DNA from: Linum tenue
Lineage: Eukaryota > Streptophyta > Magnoliopsida > Malpighiales > Linaceae
Assembly: GCA_946122785.1 (NCBI GenBank)
Contig: CAMGYJ010000008.1
Location: 52,400,963 to 52,464,962, forward strand
Direction of reading: 5' to 3'
Length of the DNA: 64,000 bases
Position 1 is the first letter of the stretch. Every line of letters starts with the position of its first letter. Of the stretch, positions 1 through 11,473 are shown piece by piece. The position numbers and the translations under genes were made by a program. The notes below the pieces were generated by a model. The model was not told where the DNA came from and ran no database searches. It worked only from the letters and a program-made list of their open reading frames with translations.

Positions 1-1140
1 GAAACATCACACCAAAAATCCAAAGGAAAAGAAAGAACAAACAGAAGCTAAAACACAAAAGAAGGTAGTCGGGCAGCAAGAAAGTTAGGAATGCAGCAGT
101 TAAACGACATGGAAGTTGAGAAACAGGAAGCAGAGTCATCGCCAAACTACAAACAACAAGGTTGTCTCATTATCTCATTATCATCACCCACAATTATCTC
201 AACATAAATTCTTATTTACCTAGTAAAATCCATCTAAAAGTTGTAATGATCCATTACAAATTATGATTTACCTAGTCGGCACAATTCCTCTAATAAAGCA
301 CCAAAACAAGTACCAAAACCCAAAGACGATTTTAATCCCAAATATCCAGATTTCATACCATACCAACCATTATCTTAAACACAGATTATCAGATTCCCAA
401 ATTATGAAAAACCACATGATTATCAATCTAAATTAGTCTAATAATAACCCCTTCTTTCAGACCAAAAAATAGAAAACCATAAGAAACTTACCGAAAAGGG
501 GTTATGTCTCCCCTATGCTCATTCCATCGCCGCCGACAAAACGCGGAACTACCGGAGGCAGCTCCCTTCCTTCCATCCCTCTCGTCCGAAACCACAACAT
601 AAAACCAAAATCAGAACCCTAAACAACTGAAAATCCTGAAATAATCACATATACCCTTACCTATTAGAACCCGCCTGCTCTCTCTGCCTTGTCGCCGTCT
701 CGGCTCGAAACGATTCGCCTCCGTCGCCGGCGGTTCACATTTCCTTCATCCCTTCCGGCTTCCGCCACTCCCGCCAGAAACCAAAATAAAAAAACGAAAG
801 GGTCAGAACCCTAAAATTACCCAAAAATCAAAATCAAACCAGCCAAACGAACATGCAAGCCTCGAATCTTGACTTACTGTCGATTTGAGGGCTGTTTGGA
901 GCATCATCGTTGCTTTCTTTTTGGGGGTTTTCTCGGTTTCCAGAAAGAACATGGGATAGTGGTAAGAAGTAGAAGCTGAGACTATTAACGTGAAGGAAGC
1001 AGATTTGATAAGAAGGTTTTCGTATCTGGGAAAGAGAGGCGAGAGAGGGAAGCAAGGAAGAAGATTTCGTTTCTTTTCTTCCCTCTGGTTTCTAGAGAGA
1101 ACTAGAGGAGGAAGAAGAAGTTTTCCTAGGGCCATCTTAC
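1..1140 (-). other. Unassigned region, possible 5'-UTR/promoter of a minus-strand unit
   Basis: No recognisable protein is encoded here. On the minus strand 480-830 and 1020-1135 form GC/CT-rich islands with repeated AACCCTAA-like words and GTAAG-type donor sites near 487 and 656, as in plant 5'-UTR exons and introns. A 110-residue open frame starts at 1135 on the minus strand, but it is rich in S, L and K, overlaps a second frame and matches no family known to me. The rest (1-480) is AT-rich and featureless. It could also be gene sequence captured by a transposon. Confidence 0.25.
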
Positions 1141-1440
1141 CCTTTTACTTCTAAAAAATGGATTGCAAAAACAAAAAAAAAAAGTCTTACTAAACACCTT
1201 CACCATCTAAGAAACCCACGATTAGTTACAACTAATCTCCTGTTAATTCTCAATTAAAAAAATTTCCATTAATATAATTAATTAATTATCTTTGCCCTTT
1301 AAATCTATTTAACACATATGACCATTTATACAACAGAGATTAATCATCAAATACATTTCCTAAAAATCAGATAATTATTTTAATCACGATCAATAGAACG
1401 TGTGATGATAATCTCACAAATCTCTCAATTCGAACGAACT
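1141..1440. other. AT-rich spacer, nothing recognised
   Basis: AT-rich sequence with poly(A) runs. No coding, RNA or terminal-repeat signal seen. Confidence 0.4.
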
Positions 1441-1868
1441 ACGTGGACTTTGATCCCGATTAACTCGGGTACGTAGGCAACCAATAGGTTCGAGTCCAAC
1501 TAATCAAAAATACTTTCTTACTTATGAGATTTTGCGTCAATAGAAGTATGATCGAATCGTAAAAATAAATACCTAATTATTTGAATCTTATAATTTAATA
1601 CGAAATAGGCCGCAAATAATAATACACCCGACATTTTAAAACTTATCGATTTAAGTAGTACCAAATTTGGGCGTTGTGGGAGTGAATACACTTCCCCACA
1701 CGTAACCGTACTCCCGAACCCAAATCTCTAAATTTCGCAGACCAAATCCCGGTTTCGACCCTGAGGTCGAGACCGGGCCAAAATGGTGTTCGACCCACCA
1801 CATCTAAGGTCGATGGCGACTCCGAGCAATTCGCGACGGATTCCCCCGATCTCGGAGGGGCGGTTGCG
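1441..1868 (+). repeat. Partial LTR end of a Tat/Ogre-like Ty3 element
   Basis: The words GGGTACGTAGGCAACC (about 1465) and TGGCGACTCCG (about 1814), followed by a GC-rich stretch ending GGGGCGGTTGCGACA near 1873, resemble the 3' part of Tat/Ogre LTRs and their tRNA-Arg-type primer site as I remember them. No second LTR or internal domain is present. The sequence stops where the truncated copia reverse-transcriptase region begins, so this is a fragment at a junction of two retroelements. Confidence 0.45.
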
Positions 1869-1869
1869 A

Positions 1870-4481
1870 CACGTACTGCTGGCGAAATCCCTACGCCACT
1901 ACACGGGCTTTGAACCATTCAATCGTCCCATCCGGAAGCTCCTTTATATTGTAGACCCATTAGTTGCCGATAACCTGCATTTCCGGATGACGCGGGACAT
2001 GGTCCCACGTGTGGTTGGCTTCAAGAGCTTGTTTCTCCGTAGTCATCGCCTCCTCCCAGACGTCTATCCCGCGAGATTGCTTGTATGTGGCCGAAACAAA
2101 GTGCGGAGAAGTCGTGGAGTAAGCAAAAAGTCCAAGTACCGGGGCGGGGGAAGCCCCTTCGTGGCCCGATCCGAACGACGCAGAGGTTGAACGGGAAAGT
2201 CCGTACTAGATGAAGGATCATCGCCCGATGAGGAGGAGGAACCTGGCGATGACATCAAACTCCCGACAGAGGACGACCCTGCAGAGGAGGATGAACCCGC
2301 TGGAGAGGAATGCACAACGGAAGGGGGATCTGGCGATTGATCAAATACACGATCGTATGAACAGCTTTAACCCAAAAGCTGGCAGGAATGCGTGAATGAA
2401 AGAGGAGAGCACGAGTCAATTCAAGGACGTGACAGTGCTTGCACTCGACCAACCCATTCTGCTTCGAAACACCTGGGCAAGATGGCTGCGGAAGGATGCC
2501 CTTTTCCCGAAGCAAGTCTTGCAGAGGTTTGGATGAGAATTCCCCACCCGGATCAGAACGAAGAACCTTGATCACCTTTCCAAACTGCGTAGAAACCATC
2601 TGAATAAACTCCTTAGCCACATAAAGAAACTCCGATTTCTGCTTCAGAAAATAGACCCAAGCAAACCTAGTCATATGATCGATGAACAACGCAAAGTAAC
2701 GAAACCCCATACGTGTCGGAGCGGGAGTAGGGCACCACAAATCAGTGTGAATTAAATCAAAAGGTTCCGAGTAAACCATAGAACTCGCACTAAAGGAATG
2801 TTGAGTAATCTTTGCTTCCACACAAGGAAAACAAGCATGATCAGGAATAGAACGAACAGAACGGGAGAGCAAATTTTTCGTAGACATGTCAAATAGTCGT
2901 GATTTATGAGGATGGCCCAACCGAAAATGCCATAAATCCCAATACGATAATTTAACAGAATATTCTGGATGTGAAAACGACAACGGACATAAGGAAGCTT
3001 GCTGCTGAAAAGCATGAGCAACCACCGAATCTCCAAGCTGCCCCATGGTCTGCATTCCCCCTCGATCCACATCTCAAACATCAGCCTAGCGAGAATAGTG
3101 GTCAAGAAAGAACACTCGGCCGTTCTTACTCCCTCGACCGATCTCCCTCCCAGTCATCATGTCCTGCACAGCGCAACCATGAGCATCAAAGGTAATCCGA
3201 CAACCCTCATCCGCCAACTGCCCCACATAAATCAAGTTCGGAACAAGTTTGGGAACAAAGAACGTGCTAGGCAGAGACAATGTAGAACTAGAAACTGCAC
3301 CAATCCCCTCAAGAGAAATGTTAGAACCATTTGCCACATGCAACCCAATACCAGATCACTAGACATGTGATTGACCCCCGCTGAGTCTAGATGCCAACAA
3401 GAAGAGGAGAGTGAGAGGGGCTTACCAATAGAAAGCACGGCAGTGAGGGCCGTGGGAAGAGACTCCTGGATAGCTGCCCGGACCATCTGACGAATGTCCT
3501 CCTGTGAGAACCCAGAGGAGCTCGACGAGGAAGAGCCACCGGTAGGACCAGAAGTCGGAACCAAGGTTATTGCGTAAGCTGCAGTCGAGCGATCAGCATG
3601 AGGTCGCGACCCACCACCAGCCGAAGATGGTCCACCAACCTTGGCACGACCCCGCTTGGCAAGGATCAGACAGTTGCCAATTACGTGGCCCGTGGCTTTG
3701 CAGTAGTTATACGTGATACGTTTGGGATAGCGGATCTGAACATGACCGGGCTCCTTGCAGAAGAAACAAATGATCTCACCAGACGGTGTACGTCCAAACT
3801 GAGGACGGCCAGGTTGGACAGCAAACACTGATCCTGGCTCAGAAGAATGAATGTCCAGCCGAGATTGGCTACGAAGACGAGTTTCTTCGTGAATCAATTC
3901 GGCCACCACATCCTCAATCTGCGTGACATTACGGTGGATAAGAGAGGAACAAATACCCTCAAAGGAGGGGTTAAGCTTCATCATAAACTGCATAAGACGA
4001 GAGGCAACCCTATCCTGGAGAACTGCCGCCGTAGCTTCAGCCGACACCAAGGAAGTAGTGAGCATATCTTACTCTGTCCAAAGGTTCAAGGCTTTCTGGT
4101 AGTATGCACGAATATCCAGATCACTCTGATGAAGTAAAGCAAGATCGAACTCGATCTCAAACTTGCGGGACACATCCGCCTAAGCATGTAGAGCATGAAG
4201 GTGTGTACCCACATCGCATGGGCCGTAGTGAATGCACGAAGACGCAATGCCACCCCTGGCTCGACGGAGGAGAGGATCATGGACATCACCTACGCATTTT
4301 CGATCACCCAATCCACCTTGTCTTTGGCCAGCGCACCCACCGCCGGTTCCTTAGAAGATCCATCCAGAATCGGTAGAAGTCGACGCCCATGAACAAAAAC
4401 CCTAAATTGCATCTCCCACAAGGGAAAGTTCTTCGTCCCATTGAACTTAGTAGAAACCGCATCGACTTTGGCACCCTCCAT
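1870..4481 (-). pseudogene. Copia gag-pol polyprotein, broken
   Basis: The frame starts at 4481 (MEGAKVDAV...). Domains in order: gag with a tryptophan-containing N-terminus, a stop near 4290 and continuation below it; two zinc-knuckle-like Cys clusters near 3690-3780 (CFFCKEPGHV); protease motif WHLDSAG near 3390, where the family has DSG; GAG-pre-integrase (LWHFRLGHPHKSRL) near 2920; integrase (HTDLWCP, then LRSDPGGEF where DNGGEF is usual) at 2500-2760; the serine-rich linker RRSDRATKGLPPPRY near 2160; and the RT start (WVYNIKELPDGTIEWFKARVVA) at 1880-2030. Several stops and frameshifts occur, including DN-to-stop changes in RT. The altered protease and integrase residues also argue for a dead copy. 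Assignment to a named copia lineage is not attempted. Confidence 0.88.
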
Positions 4482-4781
4482 AATCGAAAACCCAAGGCAA
4501 ACTGAAGCACACATGAACAAGAAAAAGCTTCCAAGCCAATGAGACAAATCAACCAATAAACCCTCTGAAGCACTCACGAACAACAAGAAAAGCTCCCAAG
4601 CCAAAGAAATAAACCAATAAACCCAAATCAGCCACCAACAGGCCAAGAGAAATACGGCTCCAACAATCCGAGAAGAAGCCCACGAGGAGCAGCCATAGAA
4701 CCCAGAAACCGAGAACCATGAGAGGGAAGCACCTGGAACGAGTCTGATGACAAAAACCACGAAGTTGGCATAATCAGAGAA

Positions 4782-4793
4782 GCTTTGATACCA
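4782..4793 (-). promoter_or_regulatory. Primer-binding site (initiator Met tRNA type)
   Basis: The minus strand reads TGGTATCAAAGC, one base from the common plant TGGTATCAGAGC primer site, directly after the LTR end and before gag. Confidence 0.8.
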
Positions 4794-5030
4794 TATCAAA
4801 AGCCGAACGCAATCGAAAAGCAATCACTCATAGAACACGGGATTAACGTGGTTTCCATAACGACGAGTGTTGAGACTAGTCTACGGCACAAAGCGTTAGG
4901 TTTTCTTATTCATAGAATTTTAGTGTACATCAACACAGCAACCCGTACAAGACTATATATAGGTTCGGCCAGCCCTATATATATGAAAGTGGCTAATTAC
5001 AAATCAGCCATCCAACTTCCTCTTCTAACA
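4794..5030 (-). repeat. Copia 5' LTR
   Basis: On the minus strand it starts TGTTAGAAGAGGAAG at 5030 and ends just before the primer site. It contains TATATA boxes near 4960-4985, a plausible Pol II promoter. The partner LTR has been lost. Confidence 0.75.
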
Positions 5031-5414
5031 GGTTGGGTCCACAATCTGGTGCAATGAATTGCAGGACAAAACTAGACCATTCTTAGCGGTCTACTGCTCG
5101 TACATATACTCGATCGAGCGGGTTAACACTTATGTAATTTAAACCAATGATTGCGAGCACATCACAACATCGGATGCTCTAGTCGTCGTAAACTGAAACA
5201 TTAGCACCGCTGTGACATTTATAGGGCTAGGAGTAGGTAGTGAAAGAGAAATCCGAATTCTTGAGATGAGAAAAATGTAAGATATGGAAAGATAAAATTG
5301 GAAAACAAATTTACATTTCATTCTTGTTATCAGAAAATGGAAGTTTTAAAAAAATTCAAAATTCTAAGTATATATTATAATGTTGTTGTCCATAAGAAAA
5401 ATACTAATGCTCAT
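5031..5414. other. AT-rich spacer, nothing recognised
   Basis: No coding or repeat signal beyond AT-rich composition. Confidence 0.4.
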
Positions 5415-5896
5415 GTTTGGCCCGACTTTTAAAAGTGTTCTTTTCTCTGAAAGCTGAAGCCAAACCAAACACTTCTAAAAGCTCGATTTTTGAAAAGCTG
5501 AAAAGTGTGTTTGTAAAACATAAAAGCATAAGCTCCGACTTGGAGCTTCTGCAAAAAGCCGTTTTGAAATACAAGATTATCCTTAAAATATTTTAATTAT
5601 ATTTTGGAAAATTATAATTTTCTTTCATTTATATCATTTAAAAAATAAAATGAATTCGAAAATAATATTATTTAATATAAATGAAATATGCCAAGATCCA
5701 TTTTGACTACTTTTTTTTTTAATTTGTATTCATATTATGTATTTGAAATCCTTGTTAGTAATTTTACATGAACTCTTATATTTAAAAACACTTCTAATAG
5801 TTTTTCAGCCAAACACTCAACTATTTTTTTGAAAAAATACTTTTATAAAAGGTCAAACAAGAAGGTCCTTTTGCAAAAATTACACCAGGGCCAAAC
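5415..5896. mobile_element. MITE with GTTTGGCCC ends
   Basis: The left end GTTTGGCCC (5415-5423) is mirrored by GGGCCAAAC (5888-5896). Subterminal AAAAGTG/AAAGCTGAAG words are typical of a common plant MITE type. ACTAATG lies just left (5403-5409) and again at the right border (5895-5901). Five bases separate the left copy from the terminal repeat, so the exact TSD is uncertain. No coding capacity. Confidence 0.6.
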
Positions 5897-6085
5897 TAAT
5901 GTTGTTATCATTTTCCGATGGCAAATATGTACTAAGCAAATACTTTGAGTGACCTCCAATGTAATTTACCTTGTCCCCGTCGTCATAAATGTGGCACACG
6001 AACGAAGAGGGTGGATTTTTTTTTTGGTGAGAGAGTGTGGACTTCTAACTTGTTCTCTAGTCAGTTTAGAGAGGTGGGGAATGTT

Positions 6086-6372
6086 GGAATGGGTTAGGGT
6101 GATTACTTATTTTTTAGTAATCATGGTGGCAACCTCTTTATATACCATTTGATTAATTATTTTCCCTTCTTTTTTAATCTTACGGTCAAGATTCTTTTAG
6201 GGTAATTTTGGAAATTAAAAAGTGACCACACCTGATTATTCTATATAATCTACCCAAACCCTAGTTCTATCCTCTCTCCAACCAAACCCGTCGTAGCCGC
6301 CTCCACATACCACTCCCGTCGCACCGCCGGCAGCAGCCCCGGCCATCGCAGCGGCCTCCCCCCTCTGTGCCA

Positions 6373-6417
<45 letters not shown>

Positions 6418-7298
6418 TGTGTCGGGACCTAACTGCTGAATGTGGAGATTGTGTCTGCTTAATTTCCCGACACTACTTGCCTCCACAAGCTCGTACCTGC
6501 TAGTTGATTCCTGCAATTGGGAGGGTCACCTTTCGTGTCAAATCATGTTGCAGTCAAATCTTGTTCATTCTTTGTTAAAGAATTGGCAGGTCTGGTAAGA
6601 AACAGGAGCACAACTTCTCTCTCTCACTGTTCTCTTTCTTTCTCTCTACCATCACAACATACATACCAAAGATTTGATTGTGGCGGACAGTAGCAGCCAT
6701 ATACAACCATAATAGACATAAAAACCTAGATCTAGTAATTTTTTGTTTATTGATTCAATGTGCAGTGGTATTGGTTACTATATGCAATGGTAATAGATTG
6801 TTTATATTGGTAGTTTTCGTGGAATGGTATAGATTTATTTATGCAATGGTATTGATTGTTTATGGTATAGATTGTTTATATTGGTAGTTTTCGTGTAATG
6901 GTATAGATTTATTTCTGCAATGATATTGATTGTTTATATTGGTAGTTTTCGTGTAATGGTATAGATTTATTTCTGCAATGGTAGTTTTCGTGTAATGGTA
7001 TAGATTTATTTCTGCAATGGTATTGATGTTTTTCAAAGTGGTAGTGTTTGTCTAATGGATTGGTACTGATTTCGTATTTTTTTTTTTTTTGCAGAAAGAT
7101 TGAGAAAAATATAGAAAGGAAATCTGGCTGGAGATTACGGAAGTGAAAGAAAGAGAGAATTTTAATTAATAGATTTTTGTAACTACCTAAAATGTAATTT
7201 ATTAAAAAATTAATTAATATAATTTATTTTTTCATACCCAATTTACCTTTAGTAACCACGGTGATTACTACTTTTGTAGTAATCACCGTAACCTGTCC
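6086..7298. mobile_element. Non-autonomous MULE with 11-bp TSD
   Basis: The 11-bp direct repeat TGGGGAATGTT lies at 6075-6085 and 7299-7309. Between them is a 1213-bp element whose ends (GGAATGGGTTAGGGTGATTAC; reverse of the right end GGACAGGTTACGGTGATTAC) form imperfect inverted repeats of about 45 bp, each containing its own small GATTACT/AGTAATC fold-back. The interior has a GC-rich gene-like patch (6250-6380), a (CT)n tract (about 6378-6415) and a minisatellite. No transposase is present. The gene-like patch may be captured host 5'-UTR, as in Pack-MULEs. Confidence 0.85.
6770..7030 (+). repeat. Degenerate minisatellite inside the MULE
   Basis: Units of about 60-65 bp built from the words TGCAATGGTATTGATTG, TTGGTAGTTTTCGTG and AATGGTATAGATTTATTT are repeated roughly four times with partial deletions. 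Confidence 0.8.
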
Positions 7299-8246
7299 TG
7301 GGGAATGTTCAAGGAAGATTACTAGTTGAGACTTGAGAGACTTATTATTAACTAAGAATTGTAGTAATTGACAGAAACTTCCCCTTAGTTTCAGTTTGGG
7401 CAATTCATTCCATTGTTCATATTTAATTTCTATCTGTATAGGTGGAGTTGGCTAGGATCCAAACGTGTCGCACACTCATTAAGAATATACTTTAATCAAC
7501 TTCAATCAGCCTTTCATTTTTTTTAATAATACTTATATTCCTTTGGCAAAATACACTTGTATAGCCATAACTTTCACACTTTTGACAAATATAGCAATGT
7601 ATATCCGAAAACAACAAATAGCCCAAAAACGAAGGGTAGTGTGACAAATCTAGCCAAAAATGTTAGAATCTTTAACACTGTCTGCGACTCCGTTAAATCA
7701 TTTGACGGAACGCTGATGAGGATGGAATCCGACCTCCACATCATTGACACATCAGCAAACTGTACACGTGGAATGCCACGTAAAGAATTAAAAAAAATTA
7801 TGTTGACTTCCCTTCCCTTCCTCCTTCTTCCCTTCCCTTCCTCCTTCTTCCCTGTCCCCGAAAATCAAATTCTCATGAATTAGTGTTCGCACTTGCTGGA
7901 GACGCCGCCGTTGGAGACCACGCCACCCCCGCTGGAGACCACACCCCTTCCTGGGAAGAAGAGAAGCGTAGTTGGGATCTGATGGGTTGACGGTTCGCCG
8001 TTGCCCGGCGGAAGTTCTCGGGACTTACACCTTCTGGGCAGCTCTCTCGCAGTTGGGATATGATGGGTCTGCTTATCCATCATCGAAACAAACCCAAAAC
8101 AAAACCTAACCAGTACTTACTTTCAAATAGAGGTGGCAAATGGATTGGATTGGTGGATTGGTGGATTGAATTGGTGGATCCATGGATCAAATGGATTGGA
8201 TCTAATGGATTGGTCGATTCATGGATTGGATCAAGTGGATTGGTGG

Positions 8247-8667
8247 GAGTCTCATCTTGTGCGATGGCGCTTTCAGAAGCGATATCCAGAAGGCGGGCAT
8301 TGGCATCATTATCAAAGATGCTCATGGGAAGATCTATGATGGGAGAGCTGAGAGAATTCACTGTAGAGCACCGGCGGCTGCTGAAGCTTTCGCCATCCTT
8401 GAAGCTGTCAAAATGGCGGCACAGGAAGAGATGGCAACTCTGATAATTTCAGATTGCAAGTGTGTTGTTGATGCTATTGGAAAGCCTCCTGAGGAATGTC
8501 CGATTGAGTTTGCAGCATCCATGGCGGCAATTCGAAGGATTTTAGAGGAGGCGGACTGGTGTAACAACGTTTTCCAATCGAGAAGTGCAGTTAAAGAGGC
8601 TGATCTTATTGCAAAAAGAGCCTGCAATGACACTTTACTTCCGGGTTGGATAGCTAGTTTTTTGTAG
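8247..8667 (+). pseudogene. RNase H-like domain (LINE ORF2 C-terminus, RVT_3 type)
   Basis: The open frame translates to about 140 residues of the plant RNase H-like fold found at the C-terminus of L1-type retrotransposon proteins. Visible landmarks are CDGAF (first catalytic Asp), GIGIIIKDAHGK, EAFAILEAVKMA (catalytic Glu), and LIISDCKCVVDAI (catalytic Asp). It ends LPGWIASFL with a TAG at 8665-8667. In the parent protein the domain would degrade RNA in RNA/DNA hybrids. Here the polymerase and endonuclease parts are absent, and the in-frame ATG at 8221 lies in hAT repeat sequence, so it is not a natural start. A captured host RNase H-like exon is the alternative, but the A-tail favours a LINE. 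Confidence 0.7.
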
Positions 8668-8802
8668 CCTTCTTGTTCGACTTTTGTTTCTCTCCTGTGT
8701 AGTTCTAGTTACTGGGTTTTGTAGAGTCTTATCTTTGTTTGAACTCTGTCCCAGTCTTTTGGGTGCTGTGAATGATACGAGTATCATGTTTGTCCAAAAA
8801 AA
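8247..8802 (+). mobile_element. 5'-truncated LINE (L1-like) insertion
   Basis: An RNase H-domain reading frame is followed by about 130 bp of 3'-UTR and an A7 tail (8796-8802). GGATTGGTGG occurs on both sides (8237-8246 and 8803-8812), as expected for a target-primed insertion. The surrounding hAT is itself made of similar GGATTGG words, so the duplication is suggestive rather than proof. Confidence 0.65.
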
Positions 8803-9390
8803 GGATTGGTGGATTATCTATGAATCCAAATGACATTCTCAACCAAGGACCAATATGTAAAATGTAAAAAGTTTAGGTACTAAAATGTCACTATGAAAAA
8901 TTTTAGGTACCAAAACGTAATTTTCCAATGATATTTTTCGTATAAAAATAAAATTTTAGGTACCAAAATGTAAAAAATAAAAATTATAGGTACTAAACCA
9001 TAATTTGCCAATGATCCATGGATCCAATCCATGAATCCACCAATCCAATTGGATTTGGATCAAATGGATTGGATTTAAATGGATTGGATTAGGTGGATAT
9101 TTTTAATGGATTGATGGATTGGATTGGTGGATTGGATTGAAATTGCCACATCTACTTTCAAAGACCAATTGGAGAGCTTCCCGCATCAAAATCCCTACCA
9201 CTACCGGAGAGAGAGCAGAGTAACAACAACCCTAATTCACATTCCACCCGCCGAACAAACCAGAAGAAACCCCCGACGACGAGTCTCACAGCAGTTGAAA
9301 GCGATTCAGGAGAACAGAGCGAGAGAAGAAACCTTGAACCCAAAAAAGGAAGCAGAGATCTGGATGGTTTAGCGGAAGAGGAATGATGGA

Positions 9391-9699
9391 TTGATTCTAG
9401 TAGCTAGCACCACCATTCGTCTCCTACGACGGAAGCTCGACACAAACCCCATCCTCGTCGCCCGAAAGCCATCCCTGGACTCGGATCCAGATTCTCCCGC
9501 CGACTCCAACGACGTGGCTATGCTTCTCGGCTCCTCTATCGATGAAATTCCTCCCAATTTCATGTTCCCTTCCAAGGAGGTCCTCCGCAGTGGCGCAGTC
9601 CTCGACGCAGCCGGCACAGCCGTGCCCACCACCGACTACGGGAGGAAGATGAAGTGTTTTCTATTTTATTTCTATTTTATTTTTTATTTTATTAAATAA
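9391..9699 (+). CDS. Captured gene-like open frame of unknown identity
   Basis: This 102-codon frame lies in the GC-rich right flank of the M1 MULE, well above the local GC content. The product (MILVASTTIRLLRRKLDTNP... ...GRKMKC) is hydrophilic with an acidic SDPDSPADSNDV stretch and no family I recognise. The opposite strand is also open (9369-9632), so coding is not proven. Position and composition fit host-gene sequence captured by a Pack-MULE. A translated search of the host genome would settle the source. Confidence 0.25.
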   Translation: MILVASTTIRLLRRKLDTNPILVARKPSLDSDPDSPADSNDVAMLLGSSIDEIPPNFMFPSKEVLRSGAVLDAAGTAVPTTDYGRKMKCFLFYFYFIFYFIK

Positions 9700-9911
9700 A
9701 AATTGCACTTATGATTTATATATATTTTGTTAATCCACGTGTCCGACGAAAAGTCGCCATGTCAGCATTTTCGTCAGTACAATCAGACTGTTAACTAACA
9801 CCATCAAAGAGATGGACGGAATTGGCTATATTGTGTTTTTCTATAGTTATGGCTATATTTGTCACAAACGTGAAAGTTATGGCTATGGAAGTGTATTTTG
9901 CCTATTCCTTT

Positions 9912-10313
9912 TCGTGTATATTTTGTCTTTTAGGGCTTGGATGTGGTGAGTGGTGACGTGACATGATGGTGGTGGATAGTGATGGAATGAATCTCTCAAT
10001 ACTCATATTCACTATGCATCAAGTACGGGTTTGATAATATTGGTACGAGTTCTGATCAAGTCAGGTAGTCTCATTCTCATATAATATTTGAAGAAAATGT
10101 ATATTTTTGACTATAAGATGACGAGAAAAATACTACATAAATGAAAATAGAGATAACATGTAAATCAATTGATCCAATAAATTGAAGATTGAAGTATTGC
10201 ACTTATCTAAAATATCATTGGGGTGAAATTATGAGTTAAAATAAGTCAAGATAAGAAAAAATACAAATAAATATTAAGGAAAATCAAACTGATTAAAGAC
10301 GAGAGAGAATAAG
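9912..10313. other. AT-rich spacer, nothing recognised
   Basis: No coding or terminal-repeat signal seen. Confidence 0.4.
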
Positions 10314-10559
10314 ACAAGACAAAGAAAGCAATACTCATATTCCACCTCATGCTGCTACGAATCGATGTATTACCTACCACAACACAGATCAGACAAATAA
10401 TACCCAATGAAACTTGTTCAAATTGCCATCACCACAACAAGACAACGAAAGCAATAATCATATTACACCTCATGTTACTACAAATCGATGTATTATCTAC
10501 TCCAACACAGATCAGACAGAGTAATACCTGACGAAACTCGTTCAAATTGCCATCACCGC
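10314..10559 (+). repeat. Tandem duplication, two ~123-bp units
   Basis: Unit 1 (about 10314-10436) and unit 2 (about 10438-10559) share words such as AAGCAAT, CAACACAGATCAGACA and TTCAAATTGCCATCACC at a constant spacing. Confidence 0.8.
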
Positions 10560-10664
10560 TATGTCAACATTATCCTGTAGGAGACTAGGAGTAGGGGATC
10601 CATTCCCTCGCCTCCCCTGGTACTGGCAGACGAAGTGGAATCCACTATTGGTCTAGCAACTGGG

Positions 10665-10672
10665 CCCTCTTT

Positions 10673-10704
<32 letters not shown>

Positions 10705-10707
10705 TCG
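10665..10707 (+). repeat. (CTTT)n microsatellite
   Basis: About ten CTTT units lie within a GC-rich spacer (10560-10851) that otherwise shows no gene. Confidence 0.9.
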
Positions 10708-11473
10708 TATGTATGGATTTAGACCTCTTTTCGTCCCAAAAGTTTGGTAGGATAGGAAGCCGGAGGAGGAGGTCAAGCATTGTTCGGTAAGTGCCAAGTA
10801 CGGCAGCGCCAGGGATGGGATTGGGTGTGTGGACCAAGTTGCAGTAACGTAACTGAGATGTGGTTAAATTCCCAAAATATTGTTTTTTTATTTACCACCA
10901 ATATGGTGCTTTTAAATCAATTGACACAGATATTGTGTTTTTGTAGGGGAAGAGCTGCGGGGTCGCGCAAGACTCAAATTTAGACGTCACAAACGCGGAC
11001 CCGCGTCAGACTCATGCGGATGCGCACAAAAACCCCAACACGAGCCGGTCCTGTGCGTTTTCTCACATCTCTCTTTCTTATCTCTTTATATCTTCTTCCC
11101 GCTACGCTCTCCGCCTGCAGCGATGCAAACCACACAAAACCTCCAACCCCCCCACCACCCCAGCGCCGACCACCACCACTCTCACGCGGGTCCGCGCCGC
11201 CTTCCCGCTGAACCTCGTTCGCCGACGCGGAAAGGGGCGAGTCACACGCGGAAGTGCCGGAGGAAGAGGCGGAGGAAGAAAGCAGATATGTGTTTTTTGA
11301 TTTTTTATGTCTAACTCCGACGAAGAACAGGCGGCCGCCGGAGGAAGAGTCCGTGGAAGTGGACGGTATCGAGGTGAGTGAGTCACTAGTCGGAAGCTCG
11401 CCGCCGCCGGCCGGAATATCGCCGGCGGCGGTTTTATTCTGCTTCTAATTTTTTTTTTGCAAATCCTAGGCTT

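Larger units (their letters stand above)
1869..5030 (-). mobile_element. Truncated Ty1/copia LTR retrotransposon
   Basis: The order on the minus strand is LTR (4794-5030), primer site (4782-4793), gag, protease, GAG-pre-integrase, integrase and the first part of reverse transcriptase, which is the Ty1/copia order with integrase before RT. The element stops within RT near 1870. The rest of RT, RNase H and the 3' LTR are missing, so it cannot transpose alone. Confidence 0.9.
8128..9154. mobile_element. hAT-type non-autonomous element, 8-bp TSD, nested in the M1 MULE
   Basis: CTTTCAAA flanks it at 8120-8127 and 9155-9162. The ends are TAGAGGTGGCAA and TTGCCACATCTA. Both subterminal zones (8138-8246 and about 8803-9140) are built from GGATTGG/TGGATCCA words. 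A LINE fragment sits inside at 8247-8802. Confidence 0.88.
7545..9902. mobile_element. Pack-MULE-like element with 9-bp TSD (family M1, copy 1)
   Basis: TATTCCTTT occurs at 7536-7544 and again at 9903-9911. The ends GGCAAAATACACTTGTATAG and its mirror (CTATGGAAGTGTATTTTGCC) form inverted repeats of about 50 bp with AGCCATAACTTTC... and TTGTCACA... words. The same termini occur in a second copy at 50194-52326. The interior holds GC-rich captured sequence on both sides (7880-8083, 9160-9650) around a nested hAT (8128-9154). No transposase. Confidence 0.9.

Noticed and set aside
803..1135. 110-residue minus-strand frame with ATG
   Set aside because: Low-complexity S/L/K-rich product, overlapping alternative frame, no family match; treated as possible UTR.
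1783..2190. 135-residue plus-strand frame
   Set aside because: Lies antisense to the copia RT/linker region and spans a junction between two retroelements.
3598..4392. Several plus-strand frames
   Set aside because: Antisense shadows of copia gag.
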